A stretch of 64,000 nucleotides of DNA from Liolophura sinensis (GCF_032854445.1 NC_088300.1:56208984-56272983); one strand, 5' to 3'; counted from the stretch's first letter, positions 12,201-25,006 are shown. Translations and numbers: made by a program. The notes: generated by a model not told the origin, from the letters alone.

Positions 12201-13864
12201 TACAATGGTGGTCAGTTTTAGAGGCAGAGGTGATCCTGGCTTAAAAAAACTGATGAAGATACCACATGTGACAGACATGCATATATATTCTTCAGCCAAT
12301 TTATCTGACATTCATGTAATGTAAATGTTAGTATAATAATAAATAACATGAAATCTTGAACTACATACCAAGAAGTGGAAATGTCCAGAACATAACGAAA
12401 TATGATTTGTTTCTAAAATTAGATCATCCAGTTCAGCTTGTCAATCAAACCAAATGTCAACCAGTTTATTTATTTATAAATCTGACTGGTGTTTCATACC
12501 ATGTTCAACAAATTTTTCAATGTTTGGATGACAGCCAGCTTACGAGTGAAGGAAACTTGAATAACTGGTCTATTTTATCTATTTGACTGATGTTTTATGC
12601 CATACTCAAGAATTTATGACTCAATGCAACGCCGGTCTGGTATGCGAGTGGCAGAAACCAGAATACCTGGAGAAATCCGCCGACCTTCACAGGGTACCTG
12701 AACAATCTCCTGACTTCAAACTGCAGACGAAGCAGTAAATCACCTCACTTCCACTTTGCTTGGAAGATACCAAGAGTTACAGATGAGCCTGAGAGAACTG
12801 GATTCAACACATCAGCCACAGCAGGACCAATGCTTTGCGCATATGGGCTAAAATGAGCCCTACCGTCAAACAAACCTCACCATTTATCATACAATCAAGA
12901 ATTTTTCACTAATATGAATGATGGTGATCAGGTTTAGCCATAGAAGAATCCAGTGCCTGGAGTACACCACTGACTTTGCGAGGTAGTTGACACACCTTGT
13001 GAGTTAAAGCTGCAGTAAAGCAGCAAGAGCTGTGATCATTGGTCAAAGGCTTGACAGTCACAGCAAGCACACATTAGGCACCAGCCCAACCACCAAGTGC
13101 TTCTCATACTGATACAACTTACTGTCTTTGCTGGCAGAGACAATTCAGTTACAAGTTAGATACTAAACTGTGTCATTTTCATTATATAGCCTACAATCCA
13201 TGTTGGGAATTTTGTGGACTTTGTGGACAAGTGTCTAAAGCACTTACCATGGTATACTTCAGCATAGGTTCTCACTCAACCTTGAATGTATAATTTGTGG
13301 GCTGTCCTGATTTCAAAGTAGGCTATAATGAGCAGCAGATGAAGTATGTGTAGTTGCAGTAAATTAATGTGAGCTAAAGACTGCATGTCTCTCACCAGTA
13401 TACCATAGTGTACATTCCGTTGCGTCATAGAAACGTGGGAAAGTTCGTCAGTAACATGCCAAAGGTTAATGGTTTACTCCAGTCACTCCATAAAACTGTT
13501 AAACGTTACAGTAACGCATATAGTGACAGCATTGTTAAACATAATAATTACTGGATGTTCAAAATAGCTTAGAGAAATGCAATGACACAGTCAGCTACAT
13601 GTATTATAATCTGCTCACGGTCATGACTACTTAGCAGTATGCCGGTAGCAGCCGGGTCATCGCTATCACTGACTTACCAAGTAGAAATTTCCACACCAAC
13701 ACACGGTACATAGAAGGCACTGGGAAGCGCCAACAAAACTGAAACAATTTTTCTATATTTAGCGGTTGTTCTTTTAACAAAATTTCAATCGATCGCTTTT
13801 CTTCAACTGTTCTAACGCCGAATTTCTCGTAATAATATGTCCTGAAGTTTCTTTCGTCTGCCAT
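9201..13864 (-). CDS. TBC1D7: TBC1 domain family member 7 (TSC complex subunit), last exon not found
   Basis: Five minus-strand coding exons: 13864-13678, 12123-11939, 10954-10814, 9856-9705 and 9330-9201 (795 nt, 265 codons, phases consistent, all GT-AG). The start [17 protein letters not shown] and the block [18 protein letters not shown] align with vertebrate TBC1D7. So do SSYWITTRF in exon 3, [16 protein letters not shown] in exon 4 and [20 protein letters not shown] in exon 5. TBC1D7 binds TSC1 and stabilises the TSC1-TSC2 complex, which inhibits RHEB and mTORC1 at the lysosome. The catalytic IxxDxxR and YxQ finger motifs of active TBC GAPs are absent, as in known TBC1D7. Human TBC1D7 is 293 aa, so roughly 25 C-terminal residues are missing; exon 5 ends in a donor (cgtaag|gtaaga), so they lie in an unrecognised exon below 9200. 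The start ATG has a good context and lies 200 bp from the divergent DUF547 gene. Confidence 0.93.
11045..11275 (+). mobile_element. SINE (tacgacgtaaaacc-tailed family) in TBC1D7 intron 2
   Basis: The body contains 'ataatgtgactgggttggtg' and the tail 'aagtacgacgtaaaaccaca' followed by 'agcatacatac' simple repeats. The 5' part ('gcactgagaggttagagcaa') resembles a degraded tRNA-like A-box region. It lies antisense to TBC1D7, between exons 2 and 3. Confidence 0.6.
12170..13140 (-). mobile_element. Cluster of decayed SINE fragments in TBC1D7 intron 1
   Basis: Three fragments on the minus strand share a body containing 'aaaccagaatacctggagaa' or relatives of it ('aatccagtgcctggagtaca'), at about 12190-12240, 12577-12790 and 12895-13060. 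The middle one starts with the inverted tail 'tgttttatgccatactcaag' typical of family 1 in this window. The fragments are too diverged to delimit exactly. Confidence 0.4.
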
Positions 13865-14064
13865 TCTCGAAAGGGATGTAGGCTAGCCGCAAGAACGCAC
13901 TTTCTTAGGAGAAAGGTCGATAAATATTTAGTAAAACTGATGTGTTGCCAGTACTATATTATGTATTGGTTTATTTCATACAAATTTAAAACATCTAACC
14001 CTTTTTTTTTTTTAGGAAAAATGCGGCGTAAAATCTGTGGCTCATATTATAGTTCGCTAACAAC
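13865..14064. promoter_or_regulatory. Candidate bidirectional promoter, TBC1D7 / DUF547 gene
   Basis: Exactly 200 bp separate the two divergent start codons (13864 minus, 14065 plus). Both 5' UTRs and both promoters must fit here unless undetected non-coding exons lie further out. I see no TATA box at a convincing distance. There is a T-run near 14003-14013. Confidence 0.55.
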
Positions 14065-17000
14065 ATGTCGAAGAAGGCGGAGAGCAGCCCGCCGAAGGCC
14101 CTAATTTTAAATGGGGGCGAGGACTTTGTGGGCAAATCCCGGCCGGCAGTCGAGCTTTCCAGGGCCTTGCAAAAGACTATGCTGAGGTATCACTATATTT
14201 TCGTTGATACAGGAACGATGTATGTAAGCTTTAAGAGTCACCCAGGGCTTAGGGTCCTCTAACTCTGACACTCAAATAGTAATGATTATTGACCCAGATT
14301 TTAGTACATCGTTCATGTAGCTGGAACAGCGGGTCAGAAGTTTGACCTGTTATATGACAAGTGCAGTGACCGCTGTCAGTACACACTGAAGCAGCACAGC
14401 CACAGAGTCGGTATCACTGTGAGCTGAGTGATATACGGTCAATGAACTGACCGAAGGGCCAAACTGTATAGGCCTAGCCGTGGAATTTCTTCCAGTATCA
14501 ATCGTGCAGCCTTGCCGGTCGTTCTTAGCGATCCGCCAGTTAGTGGCTGGCAAGTTAAACACACACCTGATGTGTGCATCATTACGTGAATATATCTAAA
14601 TATCATTATCAGACGTGCTGAATACATAGCTGTGTGTAATAATTCAGTGTATCATTTTAAATTTTTGTCAGCCGCATCAAATACCAATGAAAGTGAAAGG
14701 ATAGTACTGGTACTGTATGTTTGAATTTATTGAAGTTAATCAAAAATCTTATGTCAACATTTTTGATTTTTTTTTAAGCCAGTATGTTACCAAGATTAAG
14801 TTTAATCTGTTGAAACTTTTCTTGTATAAACTAAGTATTGGAAAAGTTAACATCACTACAGTATGTATTTTTTTCAACTGTGATTTTGTTATTTTTGACA
14901 TGAAGTTCAAAAGGTTGCTGTTTCCATCTGTTTGAGAAAAATTCTGAGTTTTGTTTTGACTGTATTAAACCATGTAGAGTACCAGCACCATGGGGTAGCA
15001 AGTAAGTTTATTTACAGCACTGTTGATGATATAAAGCAGGGCCACAATTGGAGCCATTTTAGTTCTGGAAAATGTTTGGGCTCTTTCATTCACTGACTGA
15101 AAAACTCTCAGAAAAGATCATCTTGAGTTGCATTTTATCAAATATCTATATGTACGGTTACAATGTCACCTTTAAGTCAAGGTTTGTGATCAGAACCTTC
15201 AATTTATTTTCTGTATGTCATTTGTCAAGTTTTACAACACTATTCCTATAACCTCTATTCTGCAGAATGTTTTGCCATTTTTATTTTGTCTGTTGGTGGA
15301 CAGATTGAAGGGAGAATGTATGGATGAGGATGGGAAGAAGATTCACTATGATCAGCTCACAGCCTTTCCAGTTTTCTCAGAGTACAAGAAATTGGCATTG
15401 GAACTACAGAAAACAAGCCTGGAGGGGATGTCCGAGGATGAGAGGAAGGTCTTCTTCATCAGTATCTCTTTAAACAGGATTTTGTAGTCTTTATGGCTAG
15501 GTTATGGCTTCATTTTTCCAACAGGTACATATCTGGGACGTGGGGTTTGGTGGTATGAAACAGATTCTGTGCTGGTTTTAATCTGAATGCTGTCATGAAA
15601 GTGAAATAATCTATAAAGTACAATGTAGAGCCAAAATTTTTCATCACCTAATTCACCCTAATTCCTCAACGGTTTCACTTATGAAAGAACAATTTTCAAT
15701 ACGAAAGACCTTTTCAGTATGACTGTCGAGAAAGAACTACGTTAGTTACATTGACCAAATTCGGTGTGATTGCCAAGTCCACTCCCCTCCCCCCAGTATT
15801 TGTGTACGAGGGAATATTTGATCCGGCAAGAAATGCAAAGTGTACATTGTAGTGCCTCGTCCCCAGTTTCAGTTCTTCTGCAATTACTGCACTATTGAAA
15901 TGAAAAACAAAAACTAGGCAAGAATCATAACTTCTTGAAACAGATTAATTGCCTACATGAATTAGTCTTAATTACTTATATACAGCTTTGTCTAGCTAAA
16001 ATACACAACAAATACACAGCTTTGGTATGCTGAGTATACCTTACATTTTAGAGCAAGATTCTCTTTGGTTTCACAAATAACACAAAGAAAGTGTTCTAAA
16101 CTCTTTATTTCCTCAAGGTCAGTTAAGACTGTTTAATGAAGGCTTTTAGAGGGAAATGGTGAAAAAATTCGCCAAATATGCTGACCTGTATCAGTTATAT
16201 TGAAGTCGGGGTCCAAGCTTTTAAACTACCAGCCCTATTGTTAGACATGGATTCACCACTTGTCTAATTTCTGGACTATTTCAATATTTTAATTTTTTTA
16301 TCAGTTTTATATGGCTTTTAGATCCCACTTTGTGGGGAACCAGTTAACTTTGAATAGATGACTAGTCCATATGGCAATTTAGCGTTGCTGAGCTAGGTGG
16401 CCCCTGGACCCTTGCCTGATATCTTGGGACACATTGACACATTGGTGTGCTGTAAGTCACTTCACACTTTAAATGGATTTTCTTGTGTACTTTATGGATA
16501 GATAAGTTAGGACCACATGTCATTCAACTTTAATAGGTACAATACATGTAGAACTATATATAAGATAGTACTAAGTACATTCCACTACAAGGGAAAACAT
16601 ATTTTTGAAACCATGTGAAAACCCTCCTCCCCCCCACCAAAAAAAAAGTCAGTTTTTGCCCAGGTTAATCATGTACATGCAAGTAAGTTAATGACATATA
16701 CAGAAAGTCAGATAAATACACATAAATGAATTACACTGGGCAGATTTTTTTTTTGTAATTGCCTTCTATTTTGGTTTGGTCTTAAAGCAATGAATTAAAA
16801 ATCGCAAATTATAATGTCTGGTAACAGATTTTTCATCTGGTATTAAGAAGAGGGAATTTCGAGTAACACTTCATTCCTTGAAATTAATGGAGCAGAGTGC
16901 CGTTATTTCTGCATGCTCAACAACACAGATTTGTTACTCAGTGACATGGTCCACTGTTGTTTGTTCAGGTGTGAGAACCGAGAACGCTTTGCGATTTATC

Positions 17001-19954
17001 AGTTTAAATTGTTCAGCTGATACCTGCTGTGTGTCATATTTAATGACCACCAATTCATGTCGTGTAGTAGTGTGCCAATTGCTCCAGTCCTTAAATGTAA
17101 TGTAGTGATGTACATGTAACAATAGTTTGACGTCATAGGTGAGTTTTAAGAGCATAGCTGGGGTTTTAGTTAGCCTTGTATAGCAGTTTTTGATTTAATA
17201 TTAATTCCTTAACCCTGTGTATATGTATACAATGCACTGACTATTCATGGCCTGGCTGATATGACAGAGAAGGGAGGGGAAATCCCATCCTCAGTGTTGG
17301 ATATCCAGCAGTTCTGGATGAGGGTGTCGTACAAGATAGCGGGTATGGTGTACTCCCTGGATGACATAGAGCATGGAATTCTCAGAGGTAAGCTACGGTT
17401 TTATTTGTACACATTTGTGTACAGAACCAAGCAGGGTGAAGGTTCTTTATGGCATACCAGTACATGTAGTCCATAACCGGTGCACCTTTGTTGTGAAGAT
17501 CTAGAATTTCTATGCCATTCCATTATTGGTTTGCTTGCATGTACGTGTGCCTTTTGTGAAAGTGGACATTGCAGTGATCAGCGGATATAGGAATTAGCCA
17601 AGTTTAACCTTCGACAGTTTATCAATTCCCAACACTATTTCACACTACACTATAGGCAAATCATTGGCAAGCTGATAATAGCACACCACCAGAATGCCTT
17701 AGAACTCTTTTTCTGTTCTGTATTCTAATTGTTTTAATTTTTCTTCAATCAAAACCATGTTTGACATATCTGATCCATTGTGCTCAGTCAGCTGAGGTTA
17801 ATGCCATTTTAAGCATACATGTTGTATTATGTCAACGTTATAAACATAAGTGTATTGGCAAAATGGTGGTGGAGTTATACACCTTTACGATGTCCCATTG
17901 TTTGGTGCAGCTAACGCTGAAGGGTATTATTTCAAGATGAGACCTCACGTTTTGTTTAGTCTCCTTAAATTATTCTATTCATGTATGTCTTTGTTCCAAT
18001 ATCTATTTTTGTGAAAGAGAGTGTGAGCTACAAAATTTAGAGCATAGCGTCTATTGTTCAATTGATTTCAGCCAATCGCCCTCACCCTTCATCAACAACA
18101 CCTCCATTTGGTAAAGACGATCCCAGATTGAAGTTTTCTTTAAGTAAACTTGATCCCAGAGTCCATTTTGCTCTAGTCTGTGGTGCCAAGGTGAGATAAC
18201 TCTTACACCATCTCTTAATAGACTTAGAGCTCTGTACCTGTTGAAGATTCTGTTCGTATATTGGCATTCTTCAAATAGCACCAGAGTAAACTTATTAAAT
18301 CTTTTGTACCTTTGCTTATGCAGTGGCACTGAGTTTTCCTTTAATCTATAGCCTGTGGCAGTGTCATTGAAATAAAATTTCAAACATTCAATTATGCTTT
18401 AACAATCCCCCCAAAAGTGAGTTTTTCATTGTTTTCTGAAACCATCACCACATTATGAATTGTTTTATATTTGGTTAATACTTAATTGCCAAATTCATTT
18501 AGCTGTTAATGTTATCAGCCCTGTGTAAATGTATCCACCTTTAATGTAAAATGTATCTTTCTTGCAAAATCTTAATCTCCAAGTATTGTTTGTAATCTCC
18601 AGGAGTCAATTGTTCAAAAGTGTATTAAGAGTTAAGCCAGGCTTATATCTTAAGACGTACATGGGAAGGTCTGTCAGCAACCTGCAGATGGTCGTGGGTT
18701 TCCCCCGGGCTCTGCCTGGTTTCCTCCCACCATAATACAGGCTACTGTCGTATAAGTGAAATATTCTTGAGTACGGCGTAAAACACCAATCAAATAAATC
18801 AAATAAATATATCTTAATACCTTCCTTATTCTAATACAAAACAAAGTGGAATTAAGTCTGGACTAAATACCAGGCTTTACTGCTAATACGCTTTTGAAAA
18901 AATGTGCACAAGATAGTAGAAAGGATTTAAAGAACTGCTTGCTTTCTTATTCTGGGTAGTTCACCATTTTTCCACTCTCTTGGTTTCAGTCTTGCCCAGC
19001 TATAAATGTGTATTCAGCCAGTAACCTGGATGCTGCACTCACCGCAGCCACCAAGAACTTCTGTAGGCAGGAGGTGATGATGATCCTGGAAACAGAGGAA
19101 ATCTGGCTGTCCAAGATCTTCCAGTGGTACAGCAGTGACTTTGGCTTTACCGATATAGATGTCATCAGGTATGCAGACATTTAATTTATAAGTGAACCAG
19201 GTAACGAAGTGGGTGGAGATAGGTGTCCTGTAACTCAGTTTGTTTTGTGTTTAATGTGGCAAGCCAGATACAGTGTATAAATTGCATGCATGTTACATGG
19301 TTAGATTTGAAGGTGAAGTGCATGACTGGTATATTAGTCTAAATGACCTAAAGATTCAACAACAAAAGAGCTCTTTTGGAGGCAAATAATTGTCATGAGA
19401 TATTACTTCCGGTGCTACAATTTACTTTTTATCAGTAGGATATCATCCTACCTTTCTAACACCTCTCAAAAAACACCTTTCTAAATCAATAGAACTCCTA
19501 GAATGTGAAAAAAATGAACAACTTAGTCATGAACGAAATTTTAGGTCATTAGGGTACTGTATGTTTGGGGCAGGAAGGGGTCAGTCATCAGCCAACTCCC
19601 ACTACATTGTCTCATCTGCTGGCTGGGATTGTTGCTGGGTTAACAGTCATATGTGTCACTAGTCTTTGCTTTTGTTTTATGCTCTGACTGTATATTTCTA
19701 TGTGTTCAGTAATGTAAATGTGCTCAATTATTATTATTATTATTATTCTTGTAGGTGAGATTATTAGGTGAGGTTTAGACAGGATGTACATAGCCATGAT
19801 ATATTGTCATTTTTGCCCTTATTTGAGGTGGACGATCCCGTACCTAGATGAAGATCAGCAGGAGAAGGGAGAGTTGCTATTGTACAAGTTAGAGTCATTG
19901 GGGAAGGTAGACATCAAGTACAACCCCTATGACTGGAGCCTGAACAAAAGCTGA
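14065..19954 (+). CDS. DUF547 domain protein (289 aa, complete)
   Basis: Six plus-strand exons: 14065-14186, 15304-15461, 17223-17387, 18072-18190, 18990-19168 and 19828-19954 (870 nt including TGA, phases consistent). Recognisable DUF547 blocks are MLRLKGECMDEDGKKIHYDQ (exon 1/2 junction), MSEDERKVFFINVYNALTIH (exon 2/3 junction), IQQFWMRVSYKIAGMVYSLD, LDPRVHFALVCGAKSCPAIN (exon 4/5) and DIDVIRWTIPYLDE. No signal peptide or membrane segment is seen. The biochemical function of DUF547 is not established, so none is assigned. The start ATG opens the conserved N-terminal block (FVGKSRPAVELSRALQ). Four introns are GT-AG; intron 2 (15462-17222) is not, see its own entry. The gene is divergent from TBC1D7. 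A possible AATAAA lies far downstream at 22417, but the 3' end is undetermined. Confidence 0.9.
15462..17222 (+). other. Probable U12-type intron with GT-AT termini (DUF547 intron 2)
   Basis: The donor is atca|gtatctcttt, close to the U12 donor consensus (GTATCCTTT). Seventeen bases before the deduced acceptor is 'ttccttaac' (17205-17213), a perfect match to the U12 branch-point consensus. The exon must resume at 17223 to restore the conserved FFI-N-VYNAL motif in phase 1, and the two preceding intron bases are AT, not AG or AC. No AG lies between the branch point and the exon, and an in-frame TAA at 17209 blocks any upstream start. Confidence 0.65.
18655..18811 (+). mobile_element. SINE family 1, 5' truncated, in DUF547 intron 4
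   Basis: Carries the family core 'cagcaacctgcagatggtcg' and the tail 'gtgaaatattcttgagtacg' plus 'caccaatcaaataaat'. The tRNA-like head is missing. Confidence 0.8.
19729..19750. repeat. (ATT)n microsatellite
   Basis: A short run of about six 'att' units within DUF547 intron 5. Confidence 0.8.
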
Positions 19955-22900
19955 TTGACGCATATCCTATCTGACCGGCCTGGGCTCTCCTCTATATGCA
20001 AGTCTGCAGATCTTGCCACAAGCACCCTCTGGCATTTACGCACTTCCATAAGTATTTAACTTAATATGCATTTACATTCACCTTTATTTTAAAGCATGTG
20101 TATGAACTGAACATCCTGTCAGTGAATATATATTCGGAGGTTGTTAAGAGTTAGCTCCCTGATAATGTTGTGTTTCTTTGACATTGGCGGTAAAACTATT
20201 GGGTTGCTCAATTAAATGGAGGGGTAATGTCGAAGTCTATCAAATAACAAGCCATGTCACGTAGGTGGCGGTAAATTTTAACATAAAAACTGTTATTTAA
20301 ACCTTAGCGCCATCTGGTAGCTGGAAGGGCAGACAGGCAATGTGATGGTTATTTGATAGGCTCTGAGTGTGAGTCGTGTTTTCAGATGTTTTCTACCTCC
20401 TATTTTAAAGAACTCTAACAGCTTACCCAGCCTCTGCATTGTTGACATGGTTTCATGTGCAAGCGTTGGTGTTCACAGTAGTTTTCTGTACTTCATGCCA
20501 TTGTGGCTGTAGTATACCAGCTGCTTGTTACGTACTGTGTCAGTAGCCTATATTTTTCAGATACTATAAGTAATGTAGGCTTTAAAGGCTGCTGCATATC
20601 TTTATGATTCTGTTACAGTGAAAGTACCTACTGCCATTAAGTCCTAACATCTATTGACAACCTGCCTTTCAGATTCCCCATGCTGATTTGTCACATGCTT
20701 AACTGTGCAGGAGACAACTCTAGCAGCTTCTTTATATCGTCTTATCATGTGATAAGCATAGGTTCAGTGAATGGTGAGTTTTACAGAACTCATGATGGTA
20801 GTCAGTCAAAATATTTTCAAAAGTTAGAATTAGAGTGCTTTTGCTGCATTCTGGGTTTTCACCTCTTTATATTTAACGAAGATCGTTAGCCTGATTCAGT
20901 GATTTGAGTCCGGGTGAAGTATGGCTTGCTGCAGATGTCGCTAGATATAAATACAACTGTTAACCCAGTGTCTCCAATCCTCCTATTTTCGTACTGGTTC
21001 TTCATACTATCTGCTCAATAACCTGTCCATATTTGGTTGGGTCCAGTTGTTGCAGTTTTGAAACAAATTGTATTAAATGTTTATCATTTGGTTGTGTTAC
21101 AAAAGTACCATCTTTCTTCTGATGTGATTGTTTTCAAAATCTATCAGTCACAGTTTTAGTAGTATTTAAATGTTTTTTTAGTCTGTTGTGCAATATTTGG
21201 TTTTATAGCACAAAATTATATTGAAGTACAAAACTTTGTACTTCTTTGGTATGTAGCCATAACTCTTACTTTTAGAGCAATAGCACATCTGTGAAAGTTC
21301 ATAAATCAGGATTAAATATTGCTACATACACCTCTTCCATACTTAAGGTTTTCCTATGTCTAGGTGGACAAAATAATAAAAAAACCCCAAAACATATGGT
21401 TTACACACTACAAATTTATCTTTGTGCTACAAGCTCATAAAGGCTTTAGACACTGGTCATTATTGTGGAATTAGGATCATTTCAGTTAACCGAGAGACTG
21501 GGTGATATGAGATGCAGTCCTTTTTGGTCTCGATTTGTGATTAAGAGTTATAACATGCTATGTTACTCCAACTTCAATACCAAGTGACACTTTGAATGAC
21601 CATGTTTGCCTTTGGTGCTGTCTCAATATTTGTTATATACATATGTATACTTGAGTGTTCTATCTTTTATACAAGTTTTTGTTGATGGGAATCTTGATGG
21701 TAATGCATGTATATTCTTGAAATGTTCAGGTTTTTCAGTATTTATGGTGTTCATGTAGTTTATAAATTCTTATTGTGATCACTATTCCTTTGGATCTTTT
21801 TATGAAAGGAACATTTCCATTTTATAATTCTGGAACAGTTTGTATAAATGTCCTGTCTTTCAGTGGATATTGTGTATATGAAGGTCATATTTCAGAAAAG
21901 CGTTAGGCAACACATATGCATTGAACTGGCATATCGAATTGATTGTGGATTACTTTGACTTTAAAATTCATGAAGAAGAATGAAGAGGAAAAGTTTCCAT
22001 CTATTGTTTTGAGTTTTTATGAAACAGATGCTTTGTAAACCTCTGGTTCCAGGCTTCATGCTAGTTGGTCATGAGTTGCGCCCACCATAATGCTGGATGT
22101 CTTGGTATAAGTGAAATATTGTTGAGTACGCAATAAAAGTCCATCAAATAAATAAATAGTTTCTTTTCAAGGCATTGTTTTTGCTATTGTACATTTTATG
22201 TTCTTTTTATATTATCAGATTAGTGTCGTCAAAGTCCAAGTGTTAAGATATTCTGTGTAGAAGACATAGAATCAGTTGCATATACTGTAAAGTGTAAGCC
22301 ATATAAAGATGATTCATTATGCATTGCGATCACTAATAGTTAAAGCAAATTATATAAAACTACCTCTTGTTGTGAGCAGATTATTTATTTATTTATGTTT
22401 GAAAGAAACTTCATGAAATAAAATTAATGTAGATTTTCTATCAGACAGATGTGATATTTGCGTTTCGATGCGTTTCAGTTGTCAGTCATACCCATGGGCG
22501 TGGTTCCTTAGGTCTTCTTAAAATTTTCACATTATACTTGAAAGATGGTGCATAAATGTTAATTAAGATTTTAAATTAATTGTTCTTTTAATGTTAAGAC
22601 TATAAAGGCTCAACTGTTGGAATAGCTCAACTTATTTTTGATTGTTAGGCTTCAAAATCTGAAAGTCTGTTGTTCTTGCTCAGCTTATTTAAGTTCCTGT
22701 CTTTTTTTTTTTTGTTTTGCTGATTCATAGAAAACCCATTAGTGAGAGATTTGTGTGTAAAACTGTTACACTGGTACTGGTTAAGGAATGCATGAAAAGT
22801 GCAATGGCCATTGAATCCTACAGAAAACCGTAAAAGGTGGCTATTATTAATTAACGTCCTGTATCCAACAATTTTTAAAACAAAAGCCAACAAAAATCAG

Positions 22901-24390
22901 ATGATTAAGATTTCTCCGCCAATGAAGGATGGGGCTAGTTTCACAAAGCACTTCTAGAAATATGGGCATGTATTACAATTTATCATAGTGATGAGCACCT
23001 GAAGCTATGAAAGCTTAGCTACAGTCTGCTACTCAGACAGAACCAAAAAAAAAAAAAAAATCCAAAATTGCCAAATTTGATTGTTTGAAATGTTATACTT
23101 GTGAAAGTGACAATCTGCAAGGTCATGCATTCTCTCTTCAACCTGCCTCTAGGCTTACATGTGAAATACTTCAATCAAGTACAAATTATATAGCGTTTCA
23201 AAATTTGCCAAAAGCCGATATTGTTTATAGTAGTTAATTATGTTCATGCATTTACACGGTATATTGTGCGCTGATGTGAAAATTTGTGAGGCCTCTTATA
23301 TAGTATAGTTAAGGAATTTTTGTTTATCAAAACTGTTCAGTATGTACAACAGTTCCCATATTACTGGATGTTAACAGTGCCATACATGGTTTTACCATAG
23401 CCGAGAAGTAACTGGAGGTCAACCAGAAAGACTCTCAAGTTATTATGCATTGACTGCAGAGAGCCATTGGGATGGTTATAGTTTGTTAAATTTTATCATT
23501 TATACAAATCTGTGTGTGCAACTGTGATGTTCAATAACAGCACCATTCTTTTATGAGCTACATTTTTCACTCTGGCAACTGTTTGCTTTGGAGAGTCATT
23601 TCCATACTAGATGTACTTTAAGAAATCAAATAAAAAATTCAAGGACACAACATTGAATGTGGCTTTTGTGTAGTATCTTCAAGAAATTCTCGGTGGAGAA
23701 GTGCAAGATCTGAGGCCAGTTTCAGAAAGATGTCGTACATGTACAATAATCGCATATATAGGACAATGGTACGGTAATAGTTGCATACAAAATGTCGTAC
23801 AGAGCTTTTTGAACCAGGGCCCAGGTGTATCTGAATGACTGTGGTAAAGTGCCATATCTAAACCAGTTGTTCAAAAGTGTGTAAATAGTTAATGTAGATG
23901 TGTTTGTTGGTCTAAAACAAAACTGAGACTAAACACTTTCATTGCTGTACCAATTTTCAATATTCAATTGCTGTGTTCTATAAACCCATGTGGAAGGCAA
24001 ACCCAGCATTTCTGTACCAAAAGAATTCGGGAACCAACCAGTCCATTCACAGTCTAATATAGAGTCATAGGTTGCAATATCATGTCAGTTGTTACAGAAT
24101 AGCTGGTGTCACTGGTTGCTTGCTTGCAAATGCTGCTTTTGTCCATGTCAGAATCCAAATGCAAACATTTATAGTGCTGACTCACTGGATTGTGAAGGTG
24201 AAGACACTGGGCATGGTACAGAAACCAGGCCAACCAACTAGTACTACATCTATCCCTTATACAAATTATCTAAGCCAGAAATAGACAGTTTTTTGAAACC
24301 ATTGACACATAGCCTCTTCAGGGACTTCTGTCAGTGAAAATCATTAACTCTTACCTTGGGTAACTTGTAAGTGCTTATAACTTGTAAGTG
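19955..24390. other. Long stretch downstream of the DUF547 gene, no further gene seen
   Basis: The first part is presumably 3' UTR of the DUF547 gene; an AATAAA at 22417-22422 is one possible end. Apart from a SINE at 22040-22164 and a poly(A) run near 23044-23060, I see no exon or RNA gene. Confidence 0.4.
22040..22164 (+). mobile_element. SINE family 1 fragment
   Basis: Contains 'cccaccataatgctggatgt', then 'gtataagtgaaatattgttg' and an (aaat)n tail. The upstream core is diverged and the head is missing. Confidence 0.7.
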
Positions 24391-24419
24391 TAATTTCCTT
24401 TTAATTTCAGAACATATGG

Positions 24420-24525
24420 GCCCATCAAGGCCTGGGCACTCTCGAGTTCCTCTACCATGAAACTGATCAGTCATAAAAGTGAAATATTCTTGAGCAAGAC
24501 ATTAACCCCTAATCAAAACAATTGT
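24420..24525 (+). mobile_element. Decayed SINE family 1 tail
   Basis: The fragment 'aaaagtgaaatattcttgag' followed by 'cattaacccctaatcaaaac' matches the family tail with many substitutions. Confidence 0.45.
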
Positions 24526-25006
24526 CTTGCACACAGCGATCATAACCCAAGTTGGCTAAAACTACCATGGAAGCATGTTTTTAACGTTTCCACGGTAGTT
24601 ACTATCAACTTAGTAGCCTACGATTGCTTTGTGCAAACAGCCCCAGGGTTACGCACTATTGCACCCAAAAGGCTGACTTGCTTTTATTATTGTAGGTAGA
24701 CAAGTGCACAGACAATTTATTGGACCCGTATCATTTCACCGTTGTCACTCCGAACTTTATAATTTTGGCTCACTGGAACATCAAACTCCACCCCCTCACA
24801 TTATACAAACACATATACTGGGGTCAACCAGTACTTTGCCTATTAAACTTATGCTGTACACCAAGCAAGATGCCAAGATTACTGATTTTAAAGTTTTACA
24901 GACACCAGCAAACTGACACTGCTGACATAGCCATCTTGTGGGTTCTCCTTGGCTTTGACCCATGAGATGTCCAGTTTTATACTTGCCTTGGTGCTGGCTT
25001 TATATC

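Noticed and set aside
14187-14219. Alternative donors for DUF547 exon 1 at 14220 and 14224
   Set aside because: They would insert YHYIFVDTGT-like residues into the conserved block. The donor at 14187 gives the uninterrupted MLRLKGECMDEDG motif in correct phase.
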